A program made the position numbers and the translations under genes. 64,000 nt of DNA, from NCBI GenBank assembly GCA_043228905.1, contig JBHGNT010000018.1, forward strand, positions 8,184,001-8,248,000. The letters are read 5' to 3'. The notes under the pieces are model-generated. The model saw only the letters and a list, made by a program, of their open reading frames with translations. It did no database searches and was not told the origin of the DNA. The stretch comes from Azolla caroliniana (Eukaryota > Polypodiophyta). Below, in pieces: positions 34,301 to 43,941 of this stretch; within the stretch, counting starts at the first letter, position 1; every line of letters begins with the position of its first letter.

Positions 34301-36014
34301 TCTTCCTCTCAATGAGGTAGATCCACGTGTGCCGCGTGTGGTCGTCGATGAAGGAGACGAAATATCGGCTCCCGCCAAGACTAACGTTTTGTGCCGGCCC
34401 CCATACATCAGAGTGTATAAGGTCGAGTTTGTTCCGGCTACGGTTTCGCTCGTTGGGGAAGGGAACTCGGTGTTTCTTCCCGAGCTGGCAGGCTTCACAA
34501 ATTTGTGCCTTTCGGCCACTAAATTTTGGCAATCCGAACACTACTTGTCTCGATTGTAGATCTTGAAGCCGTTGGTGGTTGACGTGGCCTATCCACTTGT
34601 GCCACAAGTCGATGTCCGACTCGGTCTTTTGCCCCTTCGCGAACATTGCGGTGCCGCCGTCAATGGAGTCGAAGATGAACATCCTCTCGTCTCTGCGCCC
34701 TTGCGCAATCACACGGCCTTCTTCCTCAATGAAGCACCCGAGGTGTGTAAACCGAACCTCCATCCCTTGGTCGACGATCTGTCCGACCGAGACCAAGTTT
34801 TTCGTGATTGTCGGGACGTGCAACACGTTCATGAGTTTCCCTTTCTGCCCGACATGGCTAAGGGGAACTTCTCTGACATTCGCAATCGGGTGCGGAGTGT
34901 CGTCTCCTGTTGCGACTACTCTAGGTTGTACCTGTTTTTCAAGGTACGAGAACCACTCCTTATGGCTCGTCATGTGGTTTGACGCGCTGGAGTCTATGTA
35001 CCACACCTGGTCCGATCTCGGGGTGGTTTGCTTCATTGAGTTTGCTTCGTGTCTTGTCACGAAGGCAGTCCCTTCTCCGGCTCTCCCGGAGTCTTCGGCG
35101 TAGTGCGATCGCTGCCGATTTCCCTTGTTGGTATGTCTGGAGCCGTTCCCGGAACCAGTTCTCTCCGAATCGGCGCGCTTCTTCCAGCACTCACTTTCCT
35201 TGTGGCCTTTCTTGCCACAGTACTAGCACTCCGCGATGAACTTCCCTTGCCGGTTCTCATTGCTTCGACTCCCCCTGTTTCCGGAGAGTCCGGAGTTGCT
35301 TTCGGCATCACTTCGGTGCCTTCTTTCTTGATCTCGTCGGCCGCCTCCATTGCATGCCGACTCGCCTCGTCCTCCACGTCCACGGGGCCTATCTCCCTCC
35401 GTGTACAACATTCTGCTGTCAGTGTGCGTGCTTGTAGACGCACCCGCGTGGTTCTCCTCTACCAGGAGCATCGACTGTAAATCGAAAAAGGACGACGTAT
35501 TCTCCCGGGTACACACAGCCGTTCGGAACGCTCCGAACTTCGACACCAAACCTCTGAGACAGATCTGGACCATCTCGCTCTCCTCAATGTTCACCTCTAT
35601 GGAGGCGAGGGAGTCGCAGATATCCTTGATCTTCGAGGTATAGTCCGCCACCGACAAGTCGCGTTGTCGTAGGTTGCTCAACTCCTGTCGGAGCTGAAGC
35701 TTCCTGGCTGTGGTGCTCGCGGCGAAAATCTTCTTCAGATTTTCCCACGCACCCTTCGACGTCTTTGCATCCCGAACATAGCTCAATAGTTGTTCGCCCA
35801 CACACGACGCGAAGCAGTACAATACCCTGCTCGCCGATTGCTCCCACGACGGGAAGTCTCTGTGTGTCGATTCGGGTGCCGCGTCATTAGCTCCTTCGAC
35901 ATAACTCCAGTAGCCGTGCCCGAGCATGTACTGGTGCATCTTGTAGGACCAAGACGCATAGTTGGTTCTGTCGAGCTTCTTTGTTGGAAGCGAGCTCGCC
36001 ATGCCTCTATCCAT
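31380..36014 (-). pseudogene. Copia J gag-pol polyprotein: one frame, one stop, altered active sites
   Basis: A single reading frame of about 1545 codons from MDRGMASSLPTKKLDRTNYA (36014). Gag (263 aa) ends at a TAG (35223-35225) that replaces the Trp of the zinc knuckle (C-W-YCGKKGHKESEC). The next 1226-aa open frame holds protease (YIDSSASNHM; Gly of DSG now Ser), GAG-pre-integrase (LWHKWIGHVNHQ, CEACQLGKKHR), integrase core, an acidic linker, RT ([21 protein letters not shown] in place of YVDD), RNase H ([15 protein letters not shown] in place of STEAEY; YCDNLSSIQLAKN) and a ~150-residue charged tail ending KRKKRQ. Length and domain order are normal for copia apart from the tail. The protein is very unlikely to support transposition. 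Confidence 0.9.
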
Positions 36015-36074
36015 CGTTCTTCTTGTTCTTCTTCGTCAAGTTGTGTCGGCTGCAGAGAGGTTCTCAACCCTCGT

Positions 36075-36086
36075 GCTCTGATACCA
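36075..36086 (-). other. Primer-binding site of copia J
   Basis: TGGTATCAGAGC in element sense, touching the 5' LTR at 36087; complementary to the 3' end of initiator tRNA-Met. Confidence 0.9.
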
Positions 36087-36474
36087 TGTAAAAAGAAACG
36101 TGCGGAAGCAAGTATGAAGACCGAACAGAAGAGAGGAAACTCAGGTTTAATGGAGAGCTTGGGCTTACGCAGTATACGTGGGAGAGATAGAGAGAGAAAC
36201 ACAAAAAACTATTTTTAACAATAATACACCATCTCTGTACATAAGACGTGCTCAGTGAGCACTTTTATACAAGTCCTAAAAGGACTGACCGAAGTACTGA
36301 CAATACTTCAATGCTCATCAAGACCCCCTACACTAACTCCCAAATATATTCCTCACGGAATATCTTTCCTAACGACCTCCTGGTTTACGCACTCGGCCTA
36401 ACCAATCGGTCCCAACCGATCCGGTCCTCGGCTTCTTCAGCCGATCCGGCTGATGTTGAGCTTGTCTCTCAACA
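36087..36474 (-). repeat. 5' LTR of copia J
   Basis: 388 bp, plus orientation TGTAAAAAGAAACGTGCGG...GTCTCTCAACA, followed by GTGTG. Confidence 0.95.
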
Positions 36475-36809
36475 GTGTGTGTAACTAGTGAGTAGGAGTG
36501 TTAGAGTTAATATGCGAGAGACAGAGAGAGCAGAACATGAACTCAATTCAAAAATAATAATCCTCTGTATAGAGAATGTGCTTAGAGAGCAGTTTTATAC
36601 ATAAGTACTAACAGGTACTTCAATGCTCATACGAGCAACTGACACTGACTCCCAAAAATATGCCTACGTACTAGGCTGGATCCATAGGCCTCTAACAACC
36701 TACCAGTTTCAATCCGATCCAGCTCCTGGTTCCGGATATCATACAGACACTGATCCGGTTCTCCATTCCGATACCGATCCGGCTCTCCATTCCGGATACC
36801 GATCCAGCT

Positions 36810-37264
36810 TATTATAGATCTTAGTACTAACGTAAGCTTAAGATAAGGATAATGAAAAGATAGATAGAAAGGAGAAAGAGAAAGAAGGGTGCCGATCCAC
36901 CCGACCACCCCCGAGCGAAGGGATCGAGACGGACGCGAGCCTCGATCGGCGTCCCATACCACCGTCGTGGCGTCGAGTCGTACCTGGTGCTGGCGCGCTC
37001 GCTACAAGAGTTGACCCACCACACGAGCAGAGTCTCGATGTAGTCAAAAGATGCCCAAATGAGGGTAGCTAGGCCTCTTATTTATAGCGAAACCCAAGGC
37101 CCCCAGGCAAGTTCACACTTGACCTAATGGGTTGTCTCAATCCCGAGGATTAAAAGTAATCCTCCCCTTCTTTACACTCTCATTTAACCCTCACACTTAT
37201 CCACGTGTATAGATTACTACGGTAAATTCTTACCACGGGATATTATATGGTCATGCTCGTAACA
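36810..37264 (-). repeat. 3' LTR of gypsy L
   Basis: 455 bp, plus orientation TATTATAGATCTTAG...GCTCGTAACA. Contains a minus-sense TATAAATA box at 37079-37086. Confidence 0.95.
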
Positions 37265-40200
37265 TACTCCCCTTCTTTAAAACATTGCACTCTTGCAATG
37301 GAAAGTTAGGGAAGTTAGTTCTAAGAGTATTTTCGCGTTCCCATGTGGCATCTTTTATTGATTTATCCATCCATTTTATTTTGAATTCTCGGATTTCTTT
37401 AGTACGTAATTTTTTTGTTTTAACATCGAGAATTCTTTCTGGTACATGTGGTTTAGAAGATAATTCTTCAGAAGTAACCAGAGTTTCAGTCGTAACTGTA
37501 TTGTCGCCAGAACCTAGAAGTTCTTTTAGACGACTCACATGAAAGACTGGATGAATTCCGACACCATCGGGAAGAGCGAGACGATAGGCTGATGACCCAA
37601 TTCGTTTGAGGACTGTAAAAGGTCCACAAAACCGTGGGGCTAACTTAGCGCACTTACCTGTAGACAATGTCTTAGAATTGTGAGGTACACGTAAAAATAC
37701 CTTCTGTCCAGGGTTGAATACACGAGGTTGCCTATGATGATCGGCATAAAAACGCGCTCTATCTTGAGCTGTTTTTATATTATCTCGTGCAATATGCAAC
37801 ATATCTTGCATATCCCGAAGAAAGTTTTGCGTACTTCGCAACTCATCATGATGTATAGTAACATCTATCGGGGCTCGTGGCTGAAAACCATACATCAACA
37901 TAAAAGGACTATATCCCGTCGACGTATGCTTGGAGCTGTTATAAGCAAACTCCAAAATTGGGAGATAACGTTCCCATTTTGTTGGTTTTGCACCAACGTA
38001 TGCTCGAAGCATGTCCTCAATAATTTGATTTACTCGTTCTGTCTGTCCATCGGATTGAGGATGATCCGTGGAGCTCATGCTCAACGTAGTTTCTAACTTC
38101 TTAAAGACTTGTGTCCAGAAGTCACTAGTAAACTTTGGATCTCGATCACTCACGATATCCATCGGTAACCCATAAAAACGAAACAATTCGTCAACGAATT
38201 GGTAAGCCAATTCAGGAGCTGTTACCGTGGTTTTAGTAGCAATAAATCTGGCCATTTTAGTTAGTCGATCAACGACAACCCAGATGGCATCATGACCTTT
38301 TTGGGTGCGAGGAAGGCTAACGATAAAATCCATGGATATACTTTCCCACTTATTATTGGGAATGTCCAGGGGATGTAAAAGTCCTGCGACTTTAAGTCGC
38401 TCGGCTTTGTTAACCTGACACTGGTGACATTTAGTCACATAGCTATGTATGTCAGGACGCATCTTAGGCCAATAAAATTGAGTGGAGATGAGAACGAGTG
38501 TACGATGTATTCCAGGGTGCCCTGCTGAGGGTGCATCATGGCATTCAAAAAGAATCCTCTTTTTGACCTCGGGTAAATCTGGAACACAAACCTTCCCATT
38601 ATGGTAGAGCAAACCGTTAGCAATGTGGAAGTATTCCTTCGAGGATGTGGTGGTGTCTGTTCCAGACTCAACTCTTGCCCAGTATTTTGCGAAATAACTG
38701 TCATCAGGATACTTTCCTCGAAGGTGATCATAAAGATCTGATGATATTTCAGTGAAGCTAAGCGTGTTAACTTCACGGATGCGACTTAGTGCATCAGCGA
38801 CAGTGTTCATGGAACCTTTACGATATCGTATGGAAAAATCAAAGTCCTGGATGAGATCAGCCCATCGTGCCTTACGACCTTTCAGGTCTTGTTGGTCACA
38901 AAAATATTTCAAGGACTCGTGGTCCGTAGTTACCACAAAGTGATTTCCATAAAGATAATGGCGCCATGTTTTGAGCGCATGTATAACTGCAAATAATTCC
39001 TTTTCTTGAACGGTATACCGACATTGAGCAGAATCAAGTTTCTTACTCTCGAATGCTATTGGTTTACCATCTTGATACAAGACAGCACCTATAGCATAAT
39101 CGCTTGCATCGGTTTCAACCTCAAAAGGTTTTGAAGGATCGGGTAAAAGAAGTGAAGGAGCCTTGCAAACCAGGTCCTTGAGTTCCGTAAAGGCAAGGTC
39201 TAGTGTAGCATTCCACACAATAGGTTTTGTAGACTTACGCGTTTGACCTTTTAAAAGATCAGTAAACGGCGTCGTCAATTGGGAGTAATTACGAAGAGAC
39301 TTTCGCAAAAACCCCACAAAACCAAGGAATGATCGAACTTCTCGAATATTCCGAAGAGTGGGCCAAAGCTTGATTTTCTCAATGCGAGAAGGATCAATTT
39401 CAACTCCTCGTTCGGTTATGAGATGTCCTAGATAAGTAATTGATTTCTTGAAGAACTCACATTTTGAGATCTTCGCATAAAACTGTTTGTCACGCAATGT
39501 TTGTAAAACAAAGCGGACATGTCTAGCATGTTCTTGTAATGTACGGCTATAAACTAAAATATCATCCAAGAAAATAACGACAAATTTTCCAAGTTGTTCT
39601 CGGAAAATGTCATTCATTTCTTGTTGAAAAGTAGCCGGAGCATTGGTCAAACCAAAAGGCATAACCAAAAACTCGTAATGGCCATAGCGCGTACGAAATG
39701 CCGTTTTAGGAACATCGTCCTCACTTATTCGTATTTGATGGTAGCCAGTACGGAGATCAAGTTTCGTAAAATACCGAGCTCCCTGGAGACGGTCAATTAG
39801 ATCGTCAGCCCGGGGCAATGGATACGAATTCTTGATCGTCACTTTATTCAAGCGTCGGTAATTAATACACATACGCCATGTGCCCTCTTTCTTTTTAACC
39901 AAGAGAACTGGTGCACCCCATGGAGATTTACTATAACGTATATAACCCATTCGTAAATAGTCCCTGAGTTGCTTAGATACCTCATCTTCTTCGGATCGAC
40001 TTAAGCGATACGGAGGTATACTTATTGGTGCAACACCAGGTACAATATCTATACGATGGTCTATATTACGTTTAGGAGGTAACCCATCAGGTAGTTCACT
40101 TGGAAAAACATCATGAAAATCATTTAAGATTTCATCAAGTTGTTGTTGTTCAAAATATGTTAATTGAATCGGGACATTATCGATATTGTAAACGTGAATG

Positions 40201-41684
40201 TCCGGATCAAGTACACAATAAAATAACGTAGAACAAGACAACTCGGATATTGATGGACACGAGGAAACAATCGAGAGGGATTGTTTTTTTACACATTGAA
40301 TAAAATGCGTACAATCGTTCAGTACAAAAGAAATGGAATGACGAACCCAATCAATAAATAAAGAAGAGTTTTTATTATAAAACCAGGGATAACCCAGTAT
40401 TACATCGGTGGTACAAAGATTCATTACATGGAAGTCTACTTCCTCTATATAAGTATCAATAGAAATTCCTAATGAATGAATCGCCCCGTTGATGTATTGT
40501 ACTCTTCCATCAGCCAAGTGCACCGTGTAGGTGTGATCACTTACGGTGGGTTGGATTCCCCATATCTGAACCAAACGATCATTCACAAAATTGTGTGAGC
40601 TTCCCGAATCAAATAAAAACTGTACGGGAGATCCATTGATATACCCGTTTGCACGTAGTAAATCATTGGGACCCAATACATAGTGAGGGAAAGAACATTG
40701 ACAATGACTTAAATGATGTGTATAGACCTGAAGGACATTAGGAATCTGACCTTTATGGTCTGCAGCTTTAGCTTTGTTGTCGTGCTCTTTCCGTTGGAGC
40801 TTTCGACATTGATCTTTTGTATGACCCTTCTTTTTGCAGAATACACAAAAAGGATGTTGTCGCTTACAATCGCGATCCAGGAATTCGTTGGGTGTCTTGC
40901 GTTTCCCAACAAATTGCGACTGCTTAGTCCCGGGCGCTTCGTTGGGTTTGTTATGGTCCTTCTTCGAAGTGCGTTGATAGCGAAGAACTATTTCAACGGC
41001 CTCTTCGAAGGATTTTGGATCCTTATCGTGCACTATCCAGTGATAGTCCGAATTGGGGATGCCATTGACAAAACAAGCTATCAACCAATTGTCCCCTTCT
41101 AGACCCGATTTTTGGATTTGGGTTCTAGCATGGTGAACATAGTCTTCTAGCGAGGAAAATTTCCTGCTAGAGAGGTTCATTAAAGCTTGTGCTGCCTCGG
41201 TTCGAGAGGGAGGTTGCAGAAATTGGCCCTTAAAAACCGTGACAAAATCTGTCCGGGTATCGGGCAATTTCCCCATAGTACGGAGGCCACGCCACCAGGC
41301 GGCGGCCTTACCCCCGAGTTCTCGGCCGACATATGCAATCTTCGTACTATCTGGCGTGGGATAGAGCTCAAAATGAGACTCCCATCGTCCCAGCCATGTG
41401 CAGATTGCTTCTTCGGTTCTTTCCTTTTTGTCTCCCGTAAATGGCTTAACGACAAATGATGGTTCACCTTGTCGCTCATCAGGTCTATTAGTCTCACGTT
41501 GTAGGCTAATGACACGTGCCTCAAGAGCACTCTGAGATTGCCGAAGTTCGGTCATCTGTTGAGCGGTGAAACTAAGGAATTGGGTTATTTGTGCCAAATA
41601 CATCTCAGTGGACATTTGTCCAGGAGGATTCCCTTGAGTTCCTTCCGCTTGAGCGGATGACATCGGGTCGTTAATTTGAGCCAT
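37251..41684 (-). CDS. Gypsy L gag-pol polyprotein with chromodomain, intact
   Basis: 1477 aa, no stops. Gag about 1-300 ([14 protein letters not shown]; zinc knuckle [14 protein letters not shown]). Protease has [61 protein letters not shown] and catalytic FLDD. RNase [41 protein letters not shown]. Integrase: His pair ([13 protein letters not shown]), CHQCQ, then the D,D,E set ([32 protein letters not shown]) and the GPF/V block. The C-terminal chromodomain includes [17 protein letters not shown] and [14 protein letters not shown]. All catalytic residues I can check are present. The last codons overlap the 3' LTR by 14 bp. The ATG at 41684 is preceded by a long non-coding leader. Confidence 0.95.
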   Translation of the reverse strand: MAQINDPMSSAQAEGTQGNPPGQMSTEMYLAQITQFLSFTAQQMTELRQSQSALEARVISLQRETNRPDERQGEPSFVVKPFTGDKKERTEEAICTWLGRWESHFELYPTPDSTKIAYVGRELGGKAAAWWRGLRTMGKLPDTRTDFVTVFKGQFLQPPSRTEAAQALMNLSSRKFSSLEDYVHHARTQIQKSGLEGDNWLIACFVNGIPNSDYHWIVHDKDPKSFEEAVEIVLRYQRTSKKDHNKPNEAPGTKQSQFVGKRKTPNEFLDRDCKRQHPFCVFCKKKGHTKDQCRKLQRKEHDNKAKAADHKGQIPNVLQVYTHHLSHCQCSFPHYVLGPNDLLRANGYINGSPVQFLFDSGSSHNFVNDRLVQIWGIQPTVSDHTYTVHLADGRVQYINGAIHSLGISIDTYIEEVDFHVMNLCTTDVILGYPWFYNKNSSLFIDWVRHSISFVLNDCTHFIQCVKKQSLSIVSSCPSISELSCSTLFYCVLDPDIHVYNIDNVPIQLTYFEQQQLDEILNDFHDVFPSELPDGLPPKRNIDHRIDIVPGVAPISIPPYRLSRSEEDEVSKQLRDYLRMGYIRYSKSPWGAPVLLVKKKEGTWRMCINYRRLNKVTIKNSYPLPRADDLIDRLQGARYFTKLDLRTGYHQIRISEDDVPKTAFRTRYGHYEFLVMPFGLTNAPATFQQEMNDIFREQLGKFVVIFLDDILVYSRTLQEHARHVRFVLQTLRDKQFYAKISKCEFFKKSITYLGHLITERGVEIDPSRIEKIKLWPTLRNIREVRSFLGFVGFLRKSLRNYSQLTTPFTDLLKGQTRKSTKPIVWNATLDLAFTELKDLVCKAPSLLLPDPSKPFEVETDASDYAIGAVLYQDGKPIAFESKKLDSAQCRYTVQEKELFAVIHALKTWRHYLYGNHFVVTTDHESLKYFCDQQDLKGRKARWADLIQDFDFSIRYRKGSMNTVADALSRIREVNTLSFTEISSDLYDHLRGKYPDDSYFAKYWARVESGTDTTTSSKEYFHIANGLLYHNGKVCVPDLPEVKKRILFECHDAPSAGHPGIHRTLVLISTQFYWPKMRPDIHSYVTKCHQCQVNKAERLKVAGLLHPLDIPNNKWESISMDFIVSLPRTQKGHDAIWVVVDRLTKMARFIATKTTVTAPELAYQFVDELFRFYGLPMDIVSDRDPKFTSDFWTQVFKKLETTLSMSSTDHPQSDGQTERVNQIIEDMLRAYVGAKPTKWERYLPILEFAYNSSKHTSTGYSPFMLMYGFQPRAPIDVTIHHDELRSTQNFLRDMQDMLHIARDNIKTAQDRARFYADHHRQPRVFNPGQKVFLRVPHNSKTLSTGKCAKLAPRFCGPFTVLKRIGSSAYRLALPDGVGIHPVFHVSRLKELLGSGDNTVTTETLVTSEELSSKPHVPERILDVKTKKLRTKEIREFKIKWMDKSIKDATWERENTLRTNFPNFPLQECNVLKKGSMLRA

Positions 41685-43364
41685 TAAAGATTATTTCTGG
41701 AAAAGAAATAGGATAAGGTCAGAGATATAGTCATAACATCTTGTCGTGATGTAAACATATCATGGGCGAGCATTAATCGATATCATTATCTCACGTCAAT
41801 ACCCCTCTAGACGTATGAGATGAGGTTCAAGATCAGGTTACTATGGTAACACAAAGGTGTTTTAAAAACCATGGGGGTGACAAATAAATGTCTTTCCCTG
41901 ATCTCTATATCGATTTTTTCATGGTGGCTCCCCGAGGCTCAACCATGTATGTTCGCGTCATGAATAGTTTATACACGAAAAAAAAAATGTTAACAATAAA
42001 CTATGTTTCGGTGCCCACATAAGTGGTTTCGGCTCTTTAAGTCCTATTACGAGGACCCCGAGGTGCACTTAGACCTTAAGTCTAAACATGTGTTATAGTC
42101 ATATGTATCAAGGATGTTGTATGGTCTTGGTCATATTTGAACTCGAGACCTCGAGAACAAATACATTAAACACTTGAGCCAACCAAGTAAGTTGCTCTTC
42201 TCGAATGCTTAATGTTTGATGCGTATAAGAGATATGCGAGGCAATTGATCATATACGTTTTTTTAAAAGAACATATATGTCAAGGGTCCTTATTTCGCCC
42301 TCATTTACCAACACTATGTTGGTACGTTACCTAACCTCAAGTCTCGTAATTACGATGGCATATGTCAAAGGGCAACCTAATGGTCAAGCCAAATGAGCCC
42401 TCGTTTCGTAGTAGGCTCACGTGGGCCATCACATGGTCACGTCATTACGAATGCCTCTCGTAAGAACGAGCTCATGGTGGCATCGTATCCATGTAACGAG
42501 GGAAGGATGTTGGATACGTGCGTCATTGGAGCGACCTCACTTGAAGTGGGTCAAGCCCTACGTACTCAACATCATTTTGGCTATTGGCGTTTCTTTACGT
42601 AACGAAATCGAGGTCGTCAACGGGGTTATCAACAATAAAAAAATGTTGAAAAAGGGATGGTGACAACGCCATTCTCACAAAAATGTGAGGACGGCCACCA
42701 ACATCCTTTTCCCGATCATGACAACTTTCGATATAATCACGTAATAACGAATATACACATATGGTTACTTATCACATATATACGATCAAATACGTATATA
42801 TGTGACCACATATGCCTATATTCAACATATCGTTATAGTAAATAGCCACAAATGATGTGATCGAGATACGTAATCGAGGTATATACCTCTACGCACACGA
42901 AACATCCACAAATAAGAGATCATCGTAATACGCAATGGAGGTATTGACCTCTTACGCATACGAGACCAAACGCATATCGTTTACAACAAATCAAGGTATG
43001 AAACTCATACGCAAACGTAACATATGTTCGTGAACGTAATACGTAATTGAGGTATTAACCTCGTACGCATACGACACTCATCACATATTATTAACATGTC
43101 AAACGAGGTATTGACCCCGTGCACATATGTAAACGTTTTAGATAATCAATTAAAGACCACTACAACATCATTGATTTAATGAAAAAAATTACATATAAAC
43201 TAAACACATGATTAGATGGGAGAAGAGAGAATAGAAAGAAAAATTCTAGAAAGAGTTACCGAAGTTCTTTGTTGATCGTTGTCTGGATCAAGGCCAACCG
43301 CACAACGATCGATCAGCATCAATCAAAAGACAAATGAAGAACAAAGAAACATTAGTACAAAAAA
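41685..43364 (-). other. Long non-coding 5' leader of gypsy L
   Basis: About 1.68 kb between primer-binding site and gag start without a meaningful ORF. It holds palindromic repeats at 42876-43118 (separate entry), an A9 tract near 41980 and an AT-rich ATATACG/ACATATG stretch at 42750-42840. A leader this long is unusual for a chromovirus of this size and would need internal initiation, shunting or splicing to reach the gag ATG. Confidence 0.7.
42876..43118. repeat. Spaced palindromes GAGGTATNNACCTC in leader of L
   Basis: GAGGTATATACCTC at 42876-42889 (perfect palindrome), GAGGTATTGACCTC at 42938-42951, a weak copy near 42993, GAGGTATTAACCTC at 43049-43062 and GAGGTATTGACCCC at 43105-43118. 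Spacing is about 56-62 bp. Most are followed by (C/T)TACGCA(T/C)ACGA, so the whole unit of about 56-62 bp is repeated. Confidence 0.8.
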
Positions 43365-43374
43365 TCTGATACCA
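43365..43374 (-). other. Primer-binding site of gypsy L
   Basis: TGGTATCAGA in element sense, two bases inside the 5' LTR; fits initiator tRNA-Met priming. Confidence 0.8.
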
Positions 43375-43376
43375 AA

Positions 43377-43831
43377 TATTATAGATCTTAGTACTAACGT
43401 AAGCTTAAGATAAGGATAATGAAAAGATAGATAGAAAGGAGAAAGAGAAAGAAGGGTGCCGATCCACCCGACCACCCCCGAGCGAAGGGATCGAGACGGA
43501 CGCGAGCCTCGATCGGCGTCCCATACCACCGTCGTGGCGTCGAGTCGTACCTGGTGCTGGCGCGCTCGCTACAAGAGTTGACCCACCACACGAGCAGAGT
43601 CTCGATGTAGTCAAAAGATGCCCAAATGAGGGTAGCTAGGCCTCTTATTTATAGCGAAACCCAAGGCCCCCAGGCAAGTTCACACTTGACCTAATGGGTT
43701 GTCTCAATCCCGAGGATTAAAAGTAATCCTCCCCTTCTTTACACTCTCATTTAACCCTCACACTTATCCACGTGTATAGATTACTACGGTAAATTCTTAC
43801 CACGGGATATTATATGGTCATGCTCGTAACA
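43377..43831 (-). repeat. 5' LTR of gypsy L
   Basis: 455 bp, by eye the same as 36810-37264 at every base. Ends GCTCGTAACA, followed by CAGCT. Confidence 0.95.
43646..43653 (-). promoter_or_regulatory. TATA box in 5' LTR of gypsy L
   Basis: Minus-sense TATAAATA within GCTATAAATAAGAGG. It lies in the 5' LTR about 180 bp after its TG, a usual place for U3/R. Confidence 0.55.
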
Positions 43832-43941
43832 CAGCTCTAGCTTATTCATCCGATCCGGATCCAGTTGAGCTTGCTCGCTCAACACTCCCCCTCAAACTCA
43901 ATTTGAGGTCGGATCGTGATGTCAGTATCTATGGTAGTTAG

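Larger units (their letters stand above)
30812..36474 (-). mobile_element. Copia J, full length, perfect GTGTG target duplication
   Basis: 5663 bp on the minus strand, with LTRs of 388 bp at each end, TSD GTGTG (30807-30811 and 36475-36479), polypurine tract GAGCTTGAGGGGGAG beside the left LTR and primer-binding site TGGTATCAGAGC at 36075-36086. I count about 15 mismatches between the LTRs by eye (about 96% identity), so the insertion is older than L but younger than B or C/H. It sits inside LTR I. The coding region is one frame broken by a single stop, but essential sites are altered (see the polyprotein entry). Confidence 0.95.
36810..43831 (-). mobile_element. Gypsy L: young, structurally complete chromovirus-type retrotransposon
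   Basis: 7022 bp on the minus strand, with 455-bp LTRs at 36810-37264 and 43377-43831 that look identical on reading, and target duplication CAGCT (36805-36809 and 43832-43836). LTR ends in element sense are TGTTACGAGCAT and CTATAATA, so the 3' dinucleotide is TA instead of CA in both LTRs. Polypurine tract AAAGAAGGGGAGTA next to 37264, primer-binding site at 43365-43374. One uninterrupted gag-pol ORF (37251-41684). Nothing seen rules out autonomous activity. Confidence 0.95.
36499..43884 (-). repeat. 3' LTR of copia K, split by gypsy L
   Basis: Pieces 36499-36809 and 43837-43884 (359 bp in total), TGTTAGAGTTAATATG...CTCGCTCAACA. Relative to the 407-bp right LTR it lacks about 50 bp after GTTAATATG. 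Confidence 0.85.

Noticed and set aside
35223-35225. TAG between gag and pol of J as a programmed readthrough stop
   Set aside because: Copies G and K have TGG at this codon and no sequence context for readthrough is evident. Deamination at a CHG site explains it more simply.
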